This document shows, one piece after another, positions 43,246-51,690 of a stretch of DNA of 64,000 nt. The notes beneath the pieces are model-generated. The model made no database searches. It was given only the letters and a program-made list of their open reading frames with translations, and was not told the DNA's origin. The position numbers were made by a program, and so were the translations under genes. Location of the stretch: the NCBI RefSeq assembly GCF_010509075.1, contig NZ_CP048433.1, positions 372,001-436,000 on the forward strand. Direction: 5' to 3'. Every line of letters starts with the position of its first letter. Positions within the stretch are counted from its first letter, which is position 1. Source of the stretch: Collinsella aerofaciens ATCC 25986. GTDB lineage: Bacteria; Actinomycetota; Coriobacteriia; Coriobacteriales; Coriobacteriaceae.

Positions 43246-44607
43246 GGTACCGTCAAGATTCTTTCGCAAATTGATTTAGCCGTCTCCGGCCCCGTCCTCT
43301 TCTAGCCCTCCGCCTTTCCCCTCAGCTCGTCCATCTCCTCCAGCTTCGACATGTCCAAGTACCTCCTCTTGCCCCACTCGTGCTCCACTATGTACTTCAG
43401 CCTCGCCGTCACCAACATCAGAGCCGAATTGCCGTCTGGGAAGGTCCCGACGACCCTCGTCCTCCTCCTGATCTCGCGGTTGATGCGCTCGATCCCGTTG
43501 TTCGTCCTGATCCGGCGCCAGTGCTCCGGTGGGAATTCCGTGTAGGCAAGCGTCTCGGCGAACCCGTCGCGCACCGTCCTCGCGGCCGCCCCGAGCCTCA
43601 TCGATTCCAGCTCCTCCGCCACCTCCTCGGCTTTTCTGGCGCATGCCTCGCGCGATTCCTGCGCGTGGATCGCCTTCAGCATGCGCGCCGCGGCCTTCCG
43701 CCTGGTCACGGGAACCCTTCCCAGCACGTTGCGGTAGAAATGCACCGTGCAGCGCTGGTAGCGGGCCCCGGGGAACACCTCCTCGAGCGCACCGAGCATC
43801 CCCGCGCACTTGTCGCCGGTGACGAGCCGTACGCCGGAGAGCCCGCGTCCCTTGAGCCAGGAGAAGAATTCGCGCCAGGACTCCGCGGACTCGGTGTACC
43901 CCTCGGAGCAGCCGATGACCTCCCGGTCGCCGGCGGAGTTGACGCCGATGGCGACCAGCACGGCCACGTTCTCGTAGGACCCTCCCCAGCTGCGCTTGAG
44001 GTAGATACCGTCGACGAAGACGTAGGGGTAGCCGCCCTCGAGCGGCCTCTGCCGCCATGTCTCGATGGACGCGAAGGCCCTCTCGTTGAGGTTGGAGACG
44101 GTGCCGGAGGACACCGGCGCTCCCCACAGGAGCTCGGAGACGTCCTCGATCCTCCTGGTGGAGACGCCCGCCAGGTACATCTCGACGATGGCCTCCTCGA
44201 CCGAGGTCTCGCGCCTGCGGTAGCGCTCGATGACGGCCGTCTGGAAGGTCGCCCCGCGGAGCTTCGGCACGCTGAGCTCGACTTCCCCGGCGCCCGTGAC
44301 GAGCCTCCTCGTGTAGTGGCCGCTGCGGTAGGCCTCCCGGCCCGCCGTCCTCTCGTAGCGCTCGGCCCCGACGAGCTCGGACGCCTCCTCGTCGAGCAGT
44401 GCGTTGAGCGTCTCCTCGACGGTCTTCCTCACCAGATTCTTTATGTCGTTGCGCAGCGACTCCTCGTCGACTGATACGATGTTCGCAGACACGGCCCGTG
44501 CCCCCTTCGTCGGTGATTTGTTGTTTAGTCGCTAGAAATCATATGACGGGGCGCGGGCCGTGTTCCGCTATGCGGTTGTCAATTTGCGAAAGAAATTATG
44601 CGTCACC
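43246..44607 (-). mobile_element. IS256-family insertion sequence, copy 2 (no target duplication)
   Basis: The same 1362-bp element as 19387-20748, in opposite orientation, with both terminal repeats complete. The flanking octamers differ (CGTCCTAA at 43238-43245 and TAGTCAAC at 44608-44615), so the expected duplication is missing. It truncates an S8 peptidase gene on its upper side and lies 44 bases from the IS21 element on its lower side. This points to a deletion or recombination after insertion. Confidence 0.93.
43302..44492 (-). CDS. IS256-family (Mutator-type) transposase, second copy
   Basis: A 396-residue protein identical to the product of 19502-20692, with the same DDE residues and GTG start. 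The intact frame suggests it is active. The pair of inverted copies bounds 22.5 kb and could support inversion by homologous recombination. Confidence 0.95.
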   Translation of the reverse strand: MSANIVSVDEESLRNDIKNLVRKTVEETLNALLDEEASELVGAERYERTAGREAYRSGHYTRRLVTGAGEVELSVPKLRGATFQTAVIERYRRRETSVEEAIVEMYLAGVSTRRIEDVSELLWGAPVSSGTVSNLNERAFASIETWRQRPLEGGYPYVFVDGIYLKRSWGGSYENVAVLVAIGVNSAGDREVIGCSEGYTESAESWREFFSWLKGRGLSGVRLVTGDKCAGMLGALEEVFPGARYQRCTVHFYRNVLGRVPVTRRKAAARMLKAIHAQESREACARKAEEVAEELESMRLGAAARTVRDGFAETLAYTEFPPEHWRRIRTNNGIERINREIRRRTRVVGTFPDGNSALMLVTARLKYIVEHEWGKRRYLDMSKLEEMDELRGKAEG

Positions 44608-45281
44608 TAGTCAACCCCTTGATCGCGATTGCATTTTGGAAAGTAGCAAAGGGTTGCCCGTGCGACAGAAGGATGAGTGTTTCTGACGGCTGGAATCGGT
44701 ATCTTGTAGTTGTATGTTTCGTAATCGGTGACGGTCCCCGTAATGAGGAACTTAATTTCATCGTTTCTGCTTTTAATTACATCGTTAATATGAATCGGTA
44801 CTACACCATAGCCAAGAGTGTTCATATCCGAATGCTGATTCCATGATATTGATGAATCGATCAAGAGCGCCTTCGCTGACTCGCAGCTAAGGTGCATTTT
44901 GTAGATTAGATAAGCTGCTTTTCTTGCGACAAGGGGCGCTGCGAGGGATGTGCCCATATCCGTTTTTGGCCTGTCGCTTCCATAGCAGTTGAGCGGTTCG
45001 TCTATGTCTCCACCATAGTATGAAACATCGGGCTTATGCTGAAAATGGAGCACAGGACCTCTCCGAGTATATGAAGCGGGACTTTTATCACGCCTTACCG
45101 AGTTGACTACGAGAGCGTTGACGGAGTCCGCTGGAGACCCTATTCGGTCTGTTGAGCCATCGTGATTGTTTGTGCCGGCAACGACAAACAGAACATCATA
45201 TTCTGCCTGCAATTTATCTAGTAGGGCGGCTTCGGGTGATTGTATGTAAAGGGGAGGCGTTAATGCGCCTGGCTTGGAATG
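44607..45281 (-). pseudogene. Remnant of an S8 (subtilisin-like) peptidase gene
   Basis: The open frame encodes a fragment with the oxyanion-region VLFVVAGTNNHDGS and the catalytic-serine motif DMGTSLAAPLVARKAAYL. The Asp and His regions that should lie N-terminal are absent, because the frame meets a stop at 45282-45284. The C-terminus is cut by the IS copy, and the final TAG straddles the IS border. Larger relatives of about 700 residues often pair with an AAA ATPase. This remnant cannot make an active enzyme. Confidence 0.75.
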
Positions 45282-45290
45282 TCATATTGA

Positions 45291-45335
45291 GTTGCCAATT
45301 GGCAACAAGTCGAATATAGTTAGCATTATGCTAAC
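45291..45335. promoter_or_regulatory. Two palindromic operator candidates of the TAC module
   Basis: GTTGCCAATTGGCAAC (45291-45306) and GTTAGCATTATGCTAAC (45319-45335) are perfect palindromes 12 bases apart, just upstream of the toxin start. MqsA-type antitoxins autoregulate by binding paired palindromes in this position, so they are good candidates. Promoter boxes are not clear. Confidence 0.65.
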
Positions 45336-45347
45336 TAAGGGGTGGTT

Positions 45348-45695
45348 ATGAATCGAACCAAGCTCCGACCGACATATTCACTTGACGAAGCGAAGTCTTT
45401 GGCTTGCTCGGGAAAGATGATTGTAAATGGTAGGGTGCGCAGACACCTGATGAATCAGTTTGGTTATTTGGACATCGATCATTTCCTTGCTGACCTATTT
45501 GATTATCTGAAGCCTGATGATTTTAGAAAATCCATCGCGCTCGATATGGATGGACCTCTGCATGATGTTTACGCAGATGTCTACGTGTGCCGAGATTTTG
45601 AATGCGAGGATTGGTACGTTAAGTTTTCAATTGATTCCGAAGGCAATGCGCATTTAAACGTTTTGTCTGCGAACATCGATGGATACATTCATTAA
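45348..45695 (+). CDS. mqsR: MqsR-family toxin (RelE-like mRNA interferase)
   Basis: A 115-residue protein similar in pattern to MqsR: TYSLDEAKSLACSGK near 10, then a helical segment, DFRKSIALDMDG near 63 (MqsR has DFYKSM), LHDVYADVYVC and a final WYVKFSIDSEG strand. MqsR cleaves mRNA. ATG 45348 is five bases from AAGGGG. The toxin-first order and the zinc-finger/HTH antitoxin ten bases downstream support the call. I did not verify catalytic residues. Confidence 0.72.
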   Translation: MNRTKLRPTYSLDEAKSLACSGKMIVNGRVRRHLMNQFGYLDIDHFLADLFDYLKPDDFRKSIALDMDGPLHDVYADVYVCRDFECEDWYVKFSIDSEGNAHLNVLSANIDGYIH

Positions 45696-45705
45696 AGGAG
45701 GAGTC

Positions 45706-46218
45706 ATGCGTTGCATGGAATGCGGCAAAGAAATGCAATTTACCACGGCGCCAATGACTGAAATTTACCGTGGCGAGAAAATTACCGTAAAAGGAATTGA
45801 GCATTATGTTTGCGAGTGCGGTAACGATGAAATGACTACTACAGAGGCGACTAAGCTTGCCCATGCACTGGCTTCCCAATATGCTAAGGCTCATGAACTT
45901 TTATCTCCCTCGGATATAAAGGATTTGCGCTCCGATCTTGGTTTGACTCAGCATGAGTTTGAGTCGCTATTAGGGGTTTCAAAACCCACGGCGTCTCGTT
46001 GGGAGAACGGGGCATCGCAGCAATCTATTACCGCAAATAACCTTATGAAGCTCATTCGAGATGTTCCTGAGGTGCGCACTTATCTGGGACTTTCTTCTGG
46101 TGAGATGGCCTCAAGACTTAATGCGTCACGATTTTCGGTGATACTGGGAGGAGAAGCCCCGGCTTATAGGGACTCGGCTCCTTTGGCAGATGAGAATGCC
46201 TTTCGATTGGAGATGTAA
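45706..46218 (+). CDS. mqsA: MqsA-like antitoxin: YgiT zinc finger, HTH domain and C-terminal extension
   Basis: A 170-residue protein. The N-terminal zinc domain has C3-x2-C6 and C36-x-C38 (RCMECGKEM and YVCECGNDE). The XRE-type HTH spans about 70-115 (LRSDLGLTQHEFESLLGVSK, SRWENG). E. coli MqsA has about 131 residues, so the last 45-50 residues are an extension. In TAC systems such a tail binds the SecB-like chaperone. ATG 45706 follows AAAGGAGG. The next gene starts at the base after the stop. Confidence 0.82.
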   Translation: MRCMECGKEMQFTTAPMTEIYRGEKITVKGIEHYVCECGNDEMTTTEATKLAHALASQYAKAHELLSPSDIKDLRSDLGLTQHEFESLLGVSKPTASRWENGASQQSITANNLMKLIRDVPEVRTYLGLSSGEMASRLNASRFSVILGGEAPAYRDSAPLADENAFRLEM

Positions 46219-46644
46219 ATGGAATCGCTTCAGAAGCAACGCATTGAATCTCCGTTGATTACATGCGTGACCAGAAAAGTGGACAGTTTATCATTTGATG
46301 GCGGGATGATTCCGAAAGAGGGCGTCAATAAGTCTGACGTTGAATGCAACGTCCGAAATGCTATTACCAGTGCATTTTCGGACGAAAACGGAGTCAGGTT
46401 TCGTCAGCTCAACTTAGTTATTGAGCTTTTACCTGGCGATGAGGGCCATTATTACCGTTCCGAAATATCCGTTTCTGGCATATATCGCGCTCCTGCGGAT
46501 TTAGATGACGACGCTTTTGACAGGGAGGCACTTAGCACAGGAATGCAGGACCTGTATTCCTATGCAAGGGGCATTATTGAAAATGTCGCCGCTGGTGGAG
46601 TATGGGGCTCACTTTATCTGCCACAGATTGGATTCACTATCTAG
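46219..46644 (+). CDS. SecB-like chaperone of a toxin-antitoxin-chaperone module
   Basis: A 141-residue SecB-fold protein. The end LYSYARGIIENVAAGGVWGSLYLPQIGFTI matches the SecB signature (FPYAR, then the LPPINF-type strand). The middle shows the SecB-like beta strands (LNLVIELLPGDEG, YYRSEISVSGIYRAP). Gram-positive bacteria usually lack general SecB. Its position directly behind an MqsRA pair indicates a TAC chaperone that stabilises the antitoxin. A free-standing export role is unlikely. Confidence 0.75.
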   Translation: MESLQKQRIESPLITCVTRKVDSLSFDGGMIPKEGVNKSDVECNVRNAITSAFSDENGVRFRQLNLVIELLPGDEGHYYRSEISVSGIYRAPADLDDDAFDREALSTGMQDLYSYARGIIENVAAGGVWGSLYLPQIGFTI

Positions 46645-46708
46645 CTCTTGATGTCCCCACATCCTCTAAAAAAGTTCTTAAAACAGCCTTAAAGGCGTTC
46701 CAGCTCGC

Positions 46709-46727
46709 GTTGACAGCGTAAAATACG
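46709..46727 (+). promoter_or_regulatory. Promoter/operator region of the Pel operon
   Basis: A consensus -35 TTGACA (46709-46714) is followed at once by the palindrome GCGTAAAATACGC (46715-46727). The -10 is unclear (TATGAA near 46737). The palindrome within the spacer would suit a repressor. Confidence 0.45.
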
Positions 46728-46772
46728 CATGTTTGACTATGAACGAAGTGGATTTTAGGGGAGGGGTGCGCC

Positions 46773-48911
46773 ATGGAGGTGCTGGTTGTTGGCAACACCG
46801 CATATGTTGACGATGACTTTTGTGCCAAGGCGTTCCCCGGGGACCATGTCCAGGTCGTCGCTGCCGCGGAAGCGCGCCGCGATGAGTCATCACCCCATGC
46901 CTCGTGGAAAGAGCTTCTGCAACACCTGGATCAGGCCTACGAGTTCGAACGCGTGGTCTACCTGTCTAATTACCTTACCCCGCATACCGATATCGTGGGC
47001 GATATCGAGCTGCTGCGCTCGGTCTTTCGTGCGTGCGCGGGTCGCCGGGTCCAACTGCTGTATGTAGCGGGGCCCGCGGGTGCCGAGGGTGCCGCCGATG
47101 CCGCGGGGCGAACGGGCAAGGGCATTATCGCGCACGCAGCCAACGACCTGTGCCGCTACTACGCTGCTCGCGAGGGCGTTCAGACCAAGATCCTGCGCGT
47201 GCCGTTCCTGTATACCGCGTCTGCCACGCTGGAGGACCCGTTTTTGGTGCCGCTGTTCGACGCGTGCTCAACTGGATCGGTCGCTCTGCAGGGCGCGCAG
47301 GATGCGGCGTTTCCCCTGCTGTGTGCCGAGGAGCTTGCGGTGCTGGTGCGCCGCATCTTCGATAGCTGGGATGGTAACTTCGAGACGCTCGACGTTGCCG
47401 ATACCTTCCATCACACGGCGGGTGAGGTGGGCGAGGCTCTCAAGGCGCTGTTCCTAGGGCTCTCGGTTGCCTATGGCGATTCTGCCGGCTACGCCATGCC
47501 CGTCAGCGACATCGTTCGCGTTCGTTATGGTTGGTTTCAGCGCTACGACCTGATGCGCGATCTTTCGACCATTCAGGCGCGTTGGGATGCCGGTCGCGCG
47601 AAGAAGGTCAACCCCTTGCGTGCCGCCATCGACCGCATCCAGATGCGCTCGCTGCCCATCAAATGCCTGGAGACGGGGGTTGCCTGGGTTCTGTTCGAGG
47701 TGCTGGAGCATCTGTTCTCACAATCGGCCCAGCTCAACGTGCTCGATTATCGCCTGCTCTACGTGGTGTTGATCGGCACGCTGTATGGCTTGGACTTTGG
47801 CCTGGTTGCGGCGCTGCTGGCGTCGGTGGGTTTGGCCGCGAGCTACTTTACTCAGTACGGCTATACCTTCCAGGGCCTGTTCTACGAGCCGTCCAACTGG
47901 CTGCCGTTTATTGCGTACTTTGTTGTGGGTGCCGTGTGCGGCTATGTCCAGCTGCGCAACAGCGAAGCCATTAGGGCGGAGCGCGATCAAAACGAGCTCG
48001 TGCGCAACCGCAATACGTTCCTTACGCAGCTCTACCACGACGCGATCGAGGACAAGCGCGCGTACAGGCGCCAGATCGTGGGTCGCCACGACAGCTTTGG
48101 CAAGATCTTTGCCGTGACGCAGGAGCTCGATGTGCTCAACCCTCGCGACATCTATCGCAAGTGCTGCGAGCTTCTGGGTGAGATCCTCGAGAACGATTCG
48201 GTGGCGATCTACCATGTTTCGGGCGGGGCATTTGCACGCCTGGTGGCAGCAAGTCCCGCGATTGCCGAAGATGCCGCACGCTCGCTCACGCTTGAGCAGC
48301 TTGCACCTCTTTTGGGCGACGGGGGTCGTTCGAACCTGTGGGTGAACCGCGAGCTGACGCCGGGACTTCCCATGTTTGGATACACGATCGAGCGCGACGG
48401 GGCACCCGCCGTGTTGATCTTTGTGCGTAGTGCGGCCGAAAACCAAATGACCCTCTATTATCAAAATCTGTTCCGCATCTTGTGCGGGCTGGTCGAAAGC
48501 GCGCTGGGCCGTGCTTTTGACTATGAGGCGGTGGCGCAGGATAAACGCTGCGTTGGCGGCACTTGCGTGCTCAAGCAGGCTGCCTTTGGCCAAGAGCTCG
48601 CGGCGGAGCAAGCGCTGGCAGATAACAAGATGGGGAGTTTTTTGCTCCTGCGCGTGGTACCGGGCGTGGAGCCTGTCGGCGAGCTGGTAGGCGCAATTGG
48701 GTCGGCAATCCGCGAGAGCGACGCGGCGGGCTTGGTCGACGGCGACGTGCTCTATCTGCTTATGCGCCAGGCAAAGGCGTGCGATCTGCCCATTATCCGC
48801 GAGCGCCTGAGCGCAAAGCGGATTGCGGTGGAGCCCGTCGACGGCGAGGACATCGTGGCGCTGCTGCAGCACATCTCTTACACCGGTGACGGTGAGGGGG
48901 ATGGCGCTTGA
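46773..48911 (+). CDS. pelD: PelD-like c-di-GMP receptor with N-terminal NAD(P)-fold domain
   Basis: A 712-residue membrane protein. Residues 1-280 resemble a nucleotide-sugar epimerase/SDR fold (MEVLVVGNTAYVDDDF, then a VLRVPFLYTA-type strand). About four membrane helices span 290-405, then a GAF-like region (410-580) and a degenerate GGDEF domain. In the last, R647-E-S-D650 lies five residues before DGDVL, where GGDEF should be: the I-site RxxD is kept and the active site lost, as in PelD. It should switch on Pel synthesis when c-di-GMP binds. ATG 46773 follows GGGGAGGGG. Confidence 0.8.
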   Translation: MEVLVVGNTAYVDDDFCAKAFPGDHVQVVAAAEARRDESSPHASWKELLQHLDQAYEFERVVYLSNYLTPHTDIVGDIELLRSVFRACAGRRVQLLYVAGPAGAEGAADAAGRTGKGIIAHAANDLCRYYAAREGVQTKILRVPFLYTASATLEDPFLVPLFDACSTGSVALQGAQDAAFPLLCAEELAVLVRRIFDSWDGNFETLDVADTFHHTAGEVGEALKALFLGLSVAYGDSAGYAMPVSDIVRVRYGWFQRYDLMRDLSTIQARWDAGRAKKVNPLRAAIDRIQMRSLPIKCLETGVAWVLFEVLEHLFSQSAQLNVLDYRLLYVVLIGTLYGLDFGLVAALLASVGLAASYFTQYGYTFQGLFYEPSNWLPFIAYFVVGAVCGYVQLRNSEAIRAERDQNELVRNRNTFLTQLYHDAIEDKRAYRRQIVGRHDSFGKIFAVTQELDVLNPRDIYRKCCELLGEILENDSVAIYHVSGGAFARLVAASPAIAEDAARSLTLEQLAPLLGDGGRSNLWVNRELTPGLPMFGYTIERDGAPAVLIFVRSAAENQMTLYYQNLFRILCGLVESALGRAFDYEAVAQDKRCVGGTCVLKQAAFGQELAAEQALADNKMGSFLLLRVVPGVEPVGELVGAIGSAIRESDAAGLVDGDVLYLLMRQAKACDLPIIRERLSAKRIAVEPVDGEDIVALLQHISYTGDGEGDGA

Positions 48912-49813
48912 TCTCGCTTGTCGTTGCTGCCGTCTTGCTGCTGATTCATGCGCTGGTTTGCCTGATGCTGTGGACGCTCATGAAGCTGGGCCTGCTGCCG
49001 GTGCGCGGACACATGCTGGCTGTGATAGTGCTGGTGCCGCTGTGGGGCCCGTTGCTGGTGGTTCTGCTATCGGTCCGCAGCGCGGTGTTTTGCGAGGGGC
49101 TGAAAGAGTCTGCGCTGGAGTCGCTGCGCTTCAACGACGACCTGCATCGCAGCATCTTGGTGCACGACCGTGACGCCGATGCAGGCGTGGTCCCGCTCGA
49201 GGAGGCGCTCATCGTCAACGACCCGGCATACCGGCGCCGTCTAATGCTTTCCATGCTCACCGAGGAGCCCGACGCGTACCTGGCGCAGCTACAGGCGGCT
49301 AAGCTTAACGACGACGTTGAGGTGGCGCACTATGCCGCGACGGCGGTGGCGCAGATCTCCAAGGAGTCCGACCTTAAACTGCAGCAGCTGGAGCGTGCCT
49401 TCAAGACGGACCCGAGCGCGCAAAACCTCAACGAATACTGCGATTTTCTTGGTGAATACTTGGGCTCGGGTTTGGCTGAGGGGCGCGTGGCTCAGATTCA
49501 GCGCCAACAGTACGCGCGCCTGCTTGCGCGTCGCTGCGAGCGCGAGGACACCTTTGAGCTGCGCATTCGATATGCGACGGCGCTGGCCGATGTCGGACAG
49601 ATCGACGAGGCGCAGGCCGTGATCGACCAGCTGGTGTTCGACGTGCCCGAGGAGCAGGAGGTTTGGATGCTTTGCCTGCGCCTGGCCGTGATGCGCCGCG
49701 ACGGTGACGAGGTTCACCGTGTGACCGATGCGATTCACAAGCAACATGTGTATTTGAGCGCCGACAACCGCGAAAAGTTGGCGTTTTGGCGCGACGGGGA
49801 GGAAGCCAGATGA
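48908..49813 (+). CDS. pelE: PelE-like membrane protein with TPR region
   Basis: A 301-residue protein with two N-terminal membrane helices (ISLVVAAVLLLIHALVCLML and MLAVIVLVPLWGPLLVVLLS) and a helical, TPR-like cytoplasmic part (LQQLERAFKTDPSAQNLNEY, VGQIDEAQAVIDQLVFDVPE). This layout matches PelE, which links PelD, PelF and PelG. TTG 48908 overlaps the pelD stop. Position in the operon supports the assignment more than sequence does. Confidence 0.72.
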   Translation: MISLVVAAVLLLIHALVCLMLWTLMKLGLLPVRGHMLAVIVLVPLWGPLLVVLLSVRSAVFCEGLKESALESLRFNDDLHRSILVHDRDADAGVVPLEEALIVNDPAYRRRLMLSMLTEEPDAYLAQLQAAKLNDDVEVAHYAATAVAQISKESDLKLQQLERAFKTDPSAQNLNEYCDFLGEYLGSGLAEGRVAQIQRQQYARLLARRCEREDTFELRIRYATALADVGQIDEAQAVIDQLVFDVPEEQEVWMLCLRLAVMRRDGDEVHRVTDAIHKQHVYLSADNREKLAFWRDGEEAR

Positions 49814-51690
49814 GCGTGGTGCAACATATCCGCGACCGTGCGGGCCGCTTTCGTTGGATGGGACTGCTTGTAGTGTGGGCGGTCTTTATTGCCATGGCCG
49901 CCGTGCTGCTGGTGGAGCGTGCCGGCGTGCAGTACAGTGCGGGCCAGCATAAGCTGGGAATGCTTGCCGCCAACGATGCGGTGCCTGCCTCCTCGGCAAT
50001 CTTTGGCCAAAAGCCCACATGCCTGGTCATTACCGATTCCGATCAAGCTGGCGTCGAGGACGTAAAGGAACAGTTCGACCAGATTTTGCTGGACATGAAG
50101 ATCGCGCACCGCGACGTGGACCTTGCCCTGGATGGTGCGGATGCCATTCCCTCGCTGACCTCCTTCGATCGCGTGATTGTGCTTATGCCCTCGCTTGACG
50201 GACTGGGTACGCATCTGACCGATCTGATGAGTTGGGTGAGTGCGGGCGGCTCACTCATGCTGGGCATGACGCCAGATAACTCGAACTGCCTGCAGGCTAT
50301 TGCTTCCAAGCTTGGGATCGAATCGGCCGGATATGACTATGCGACAGCCGAAAGTATCGTTCCGAGCGAGGACTTTATGCTGGGCGGGGGAGAGCGCTAC
50401 GAGTTCTCAGACCCCTTCGATTCTTCGCTTTCGGTTTCATTGCGCGAAACGGCGCACGTCTGGGCAAGGACCGGTGACGCGGGCACGCCGCTCATTTGGT
50501 CTAACGATTGCGGCAGTGGTCACACCGTGGTGTGCAACATTGGCATTTACGACAAGGTCATGCGTGGGTTCTATGCTTCGGCCATAAGCTTGCTGGGTGA
50601 TGCCACTGCCTATCCGGTCATCAACAGCGCCGTGTTCTATTTGGACGACTTTCCTAGCCCCGTGCCCTCGGGCGATGGTACTTATATCAAGCGTGACTAC
50701 GGCCTTTCCATTGCGGATTTTTACACCAAGGTCTGGTGGCCCGATCTGCAAAAGCTCGCGCAAAAATACGGCATTCGCTATACCGGCGTGATGATCGAAA
50801 ACTACGAGGACGCGGTCAACCAGACCGAGCCCACGCGCCAACCCGATACCACGCAGTTCCTCTATTTTGGCGGCATGCTGCTGCAGATGGGCGGAGAGCT
50901 GGGCTTTCACGGCTACAACCATCAACCGCTCGCGCTCTGGGACATCGACTACGGCACTTTGTACGACTACAAGACGTGGAAGAACAAAGAGACGCTCGTC
51001 GCTTCGCTCAACGAACTTATCGCGTTTCAGGACGAGGTCCTGCCCAACGCTCATGGCTCGGTTTACGTGCCGCCGTCGAATATCCTTTCGGCCCGCGCGC
51101 GCAAGCTCATCGGCACCGACGTTCCGCGCATTAAGACCATTGCCAGTACGTATTTTGAGGATGGCACCGACCTGCCGTACGTGCAGGAGTTTGGCGTGGC
51201 GAGCGATGGCATTGTGGAGCAGCCACGTATTGTTTCGGGCGGCATGGTCGACGATTCCTATATGCGCCTGGCAGCCGTGTCCGAGCTCAACATGCACTAC
51301 GTGAGCACGCACTTTATGCACCCGGACGACCTGCTCGATCCCGATCGCGGCGCCAAGGATGGCTGGGAAGTCTACAAGGGCGGCCTGACCGACTACCTGG
51401 ACTGGCTTACCAAGTCTGCGCCCGACCTGCGCCGCCAGACCGGCTCGGATTGCTCGGGCGCCATTCAGCGCTTTTCGTCGGTTACGGTGAGCTTGGATAC
51501 CAGTGCGGATGCCTGGACGCTCAGCCTGGGCAATTTCCACGACGAGGCTTGGCTCATGTTCCGCGCCAACGACGGCGAGCCGGGCGCAGTCACGGGTGGC
51601 GAGATTACGCATCTGACGGGCGACCTGTACCTGATCAAGGCCACGGACAAGACGGTGACCATTGCGCGCAAGGAGGGTAGCGACAAATGA
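49810..51690 (+). CDS. pelA: PelA-type polysaccharide deacetylase, membrane anchored
   Basis: A 626-residue protein with one N-terminal anchor (GLLVVWAVFIAMAAVLLVER) and an extracytoplasmic deacetylase domain. Likely metal and catalytic motifs are FYLDDFPSPV (about 279), GFHGYNHQPL (about 366) and STHFMHPDD (about 498). Gram-positive Pel clusters encode a PelA deacetylase without the hydrolase domain of Pseudomonas PelA. Start ATG 49810 and stop overlap both neighbours by four bases. Confidence 0.8.
   Translation: MSVVQHIRDRAGRFRWMGLLVVWAVFIAMAAVLLVERAGVQYSAGQHKLGMLAANDAVPASSAIFGQKPTCLVITDSDQAGVEDVKEQFDQILLDMKIAHRDVDLALDGADAIPSLTSFDRVIVLMPSLDGLGTHLTDLMSWVSAGGSLMLGMTPDNSNCLQAIASKLGIESAGYDYATAESIVPSEDFMLGGGERYEFSDPFDSSLSVSLRETAHVWARTGDAGTPLIWSNDCGSGHTVVCNIGIYDKVMRGFYASAISLLGDATAYPVINSAVFYLDDFPSPVPSGDGTYIKRDYGLSIADFYTKVWWPDLQKLAQKYGIRYTGVMIENYEDAVNQTEPTRQPDTTQFLYFGGMLLQMGGELGFHGYNHQPLALWDIDYGTLYDYKTWKNKETLVASLNELIAFQDEVLPNAHGSVYVPPSNILSARARKLIGTDVPRIKTIASTYFEDGTDLPYVQEFGVASDGIVEQPRIVSGGMVDDSYMRLAAVSELNMHYVSTHFMHPDDLLDPDRGAKDGWEVYKGGLTDYLDWLTKSAPDLRRQTGSDCSGAIQRFSSVTVSLDTSADAWTLSLGNFHDEAWLMFRANDGEPGAVTGGEITHLTGDLYLIKATDKTVTIARKEGSDK

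Noticed and set aside
19387-44607. Composite transposon bounded by the two IS256-family copies
   Set aside because: The copies are inverted and 22.5 kb apart, core genes such as thrS lie between them, and copy 1 has its own complete target duplication. Independent insertions are more likely.
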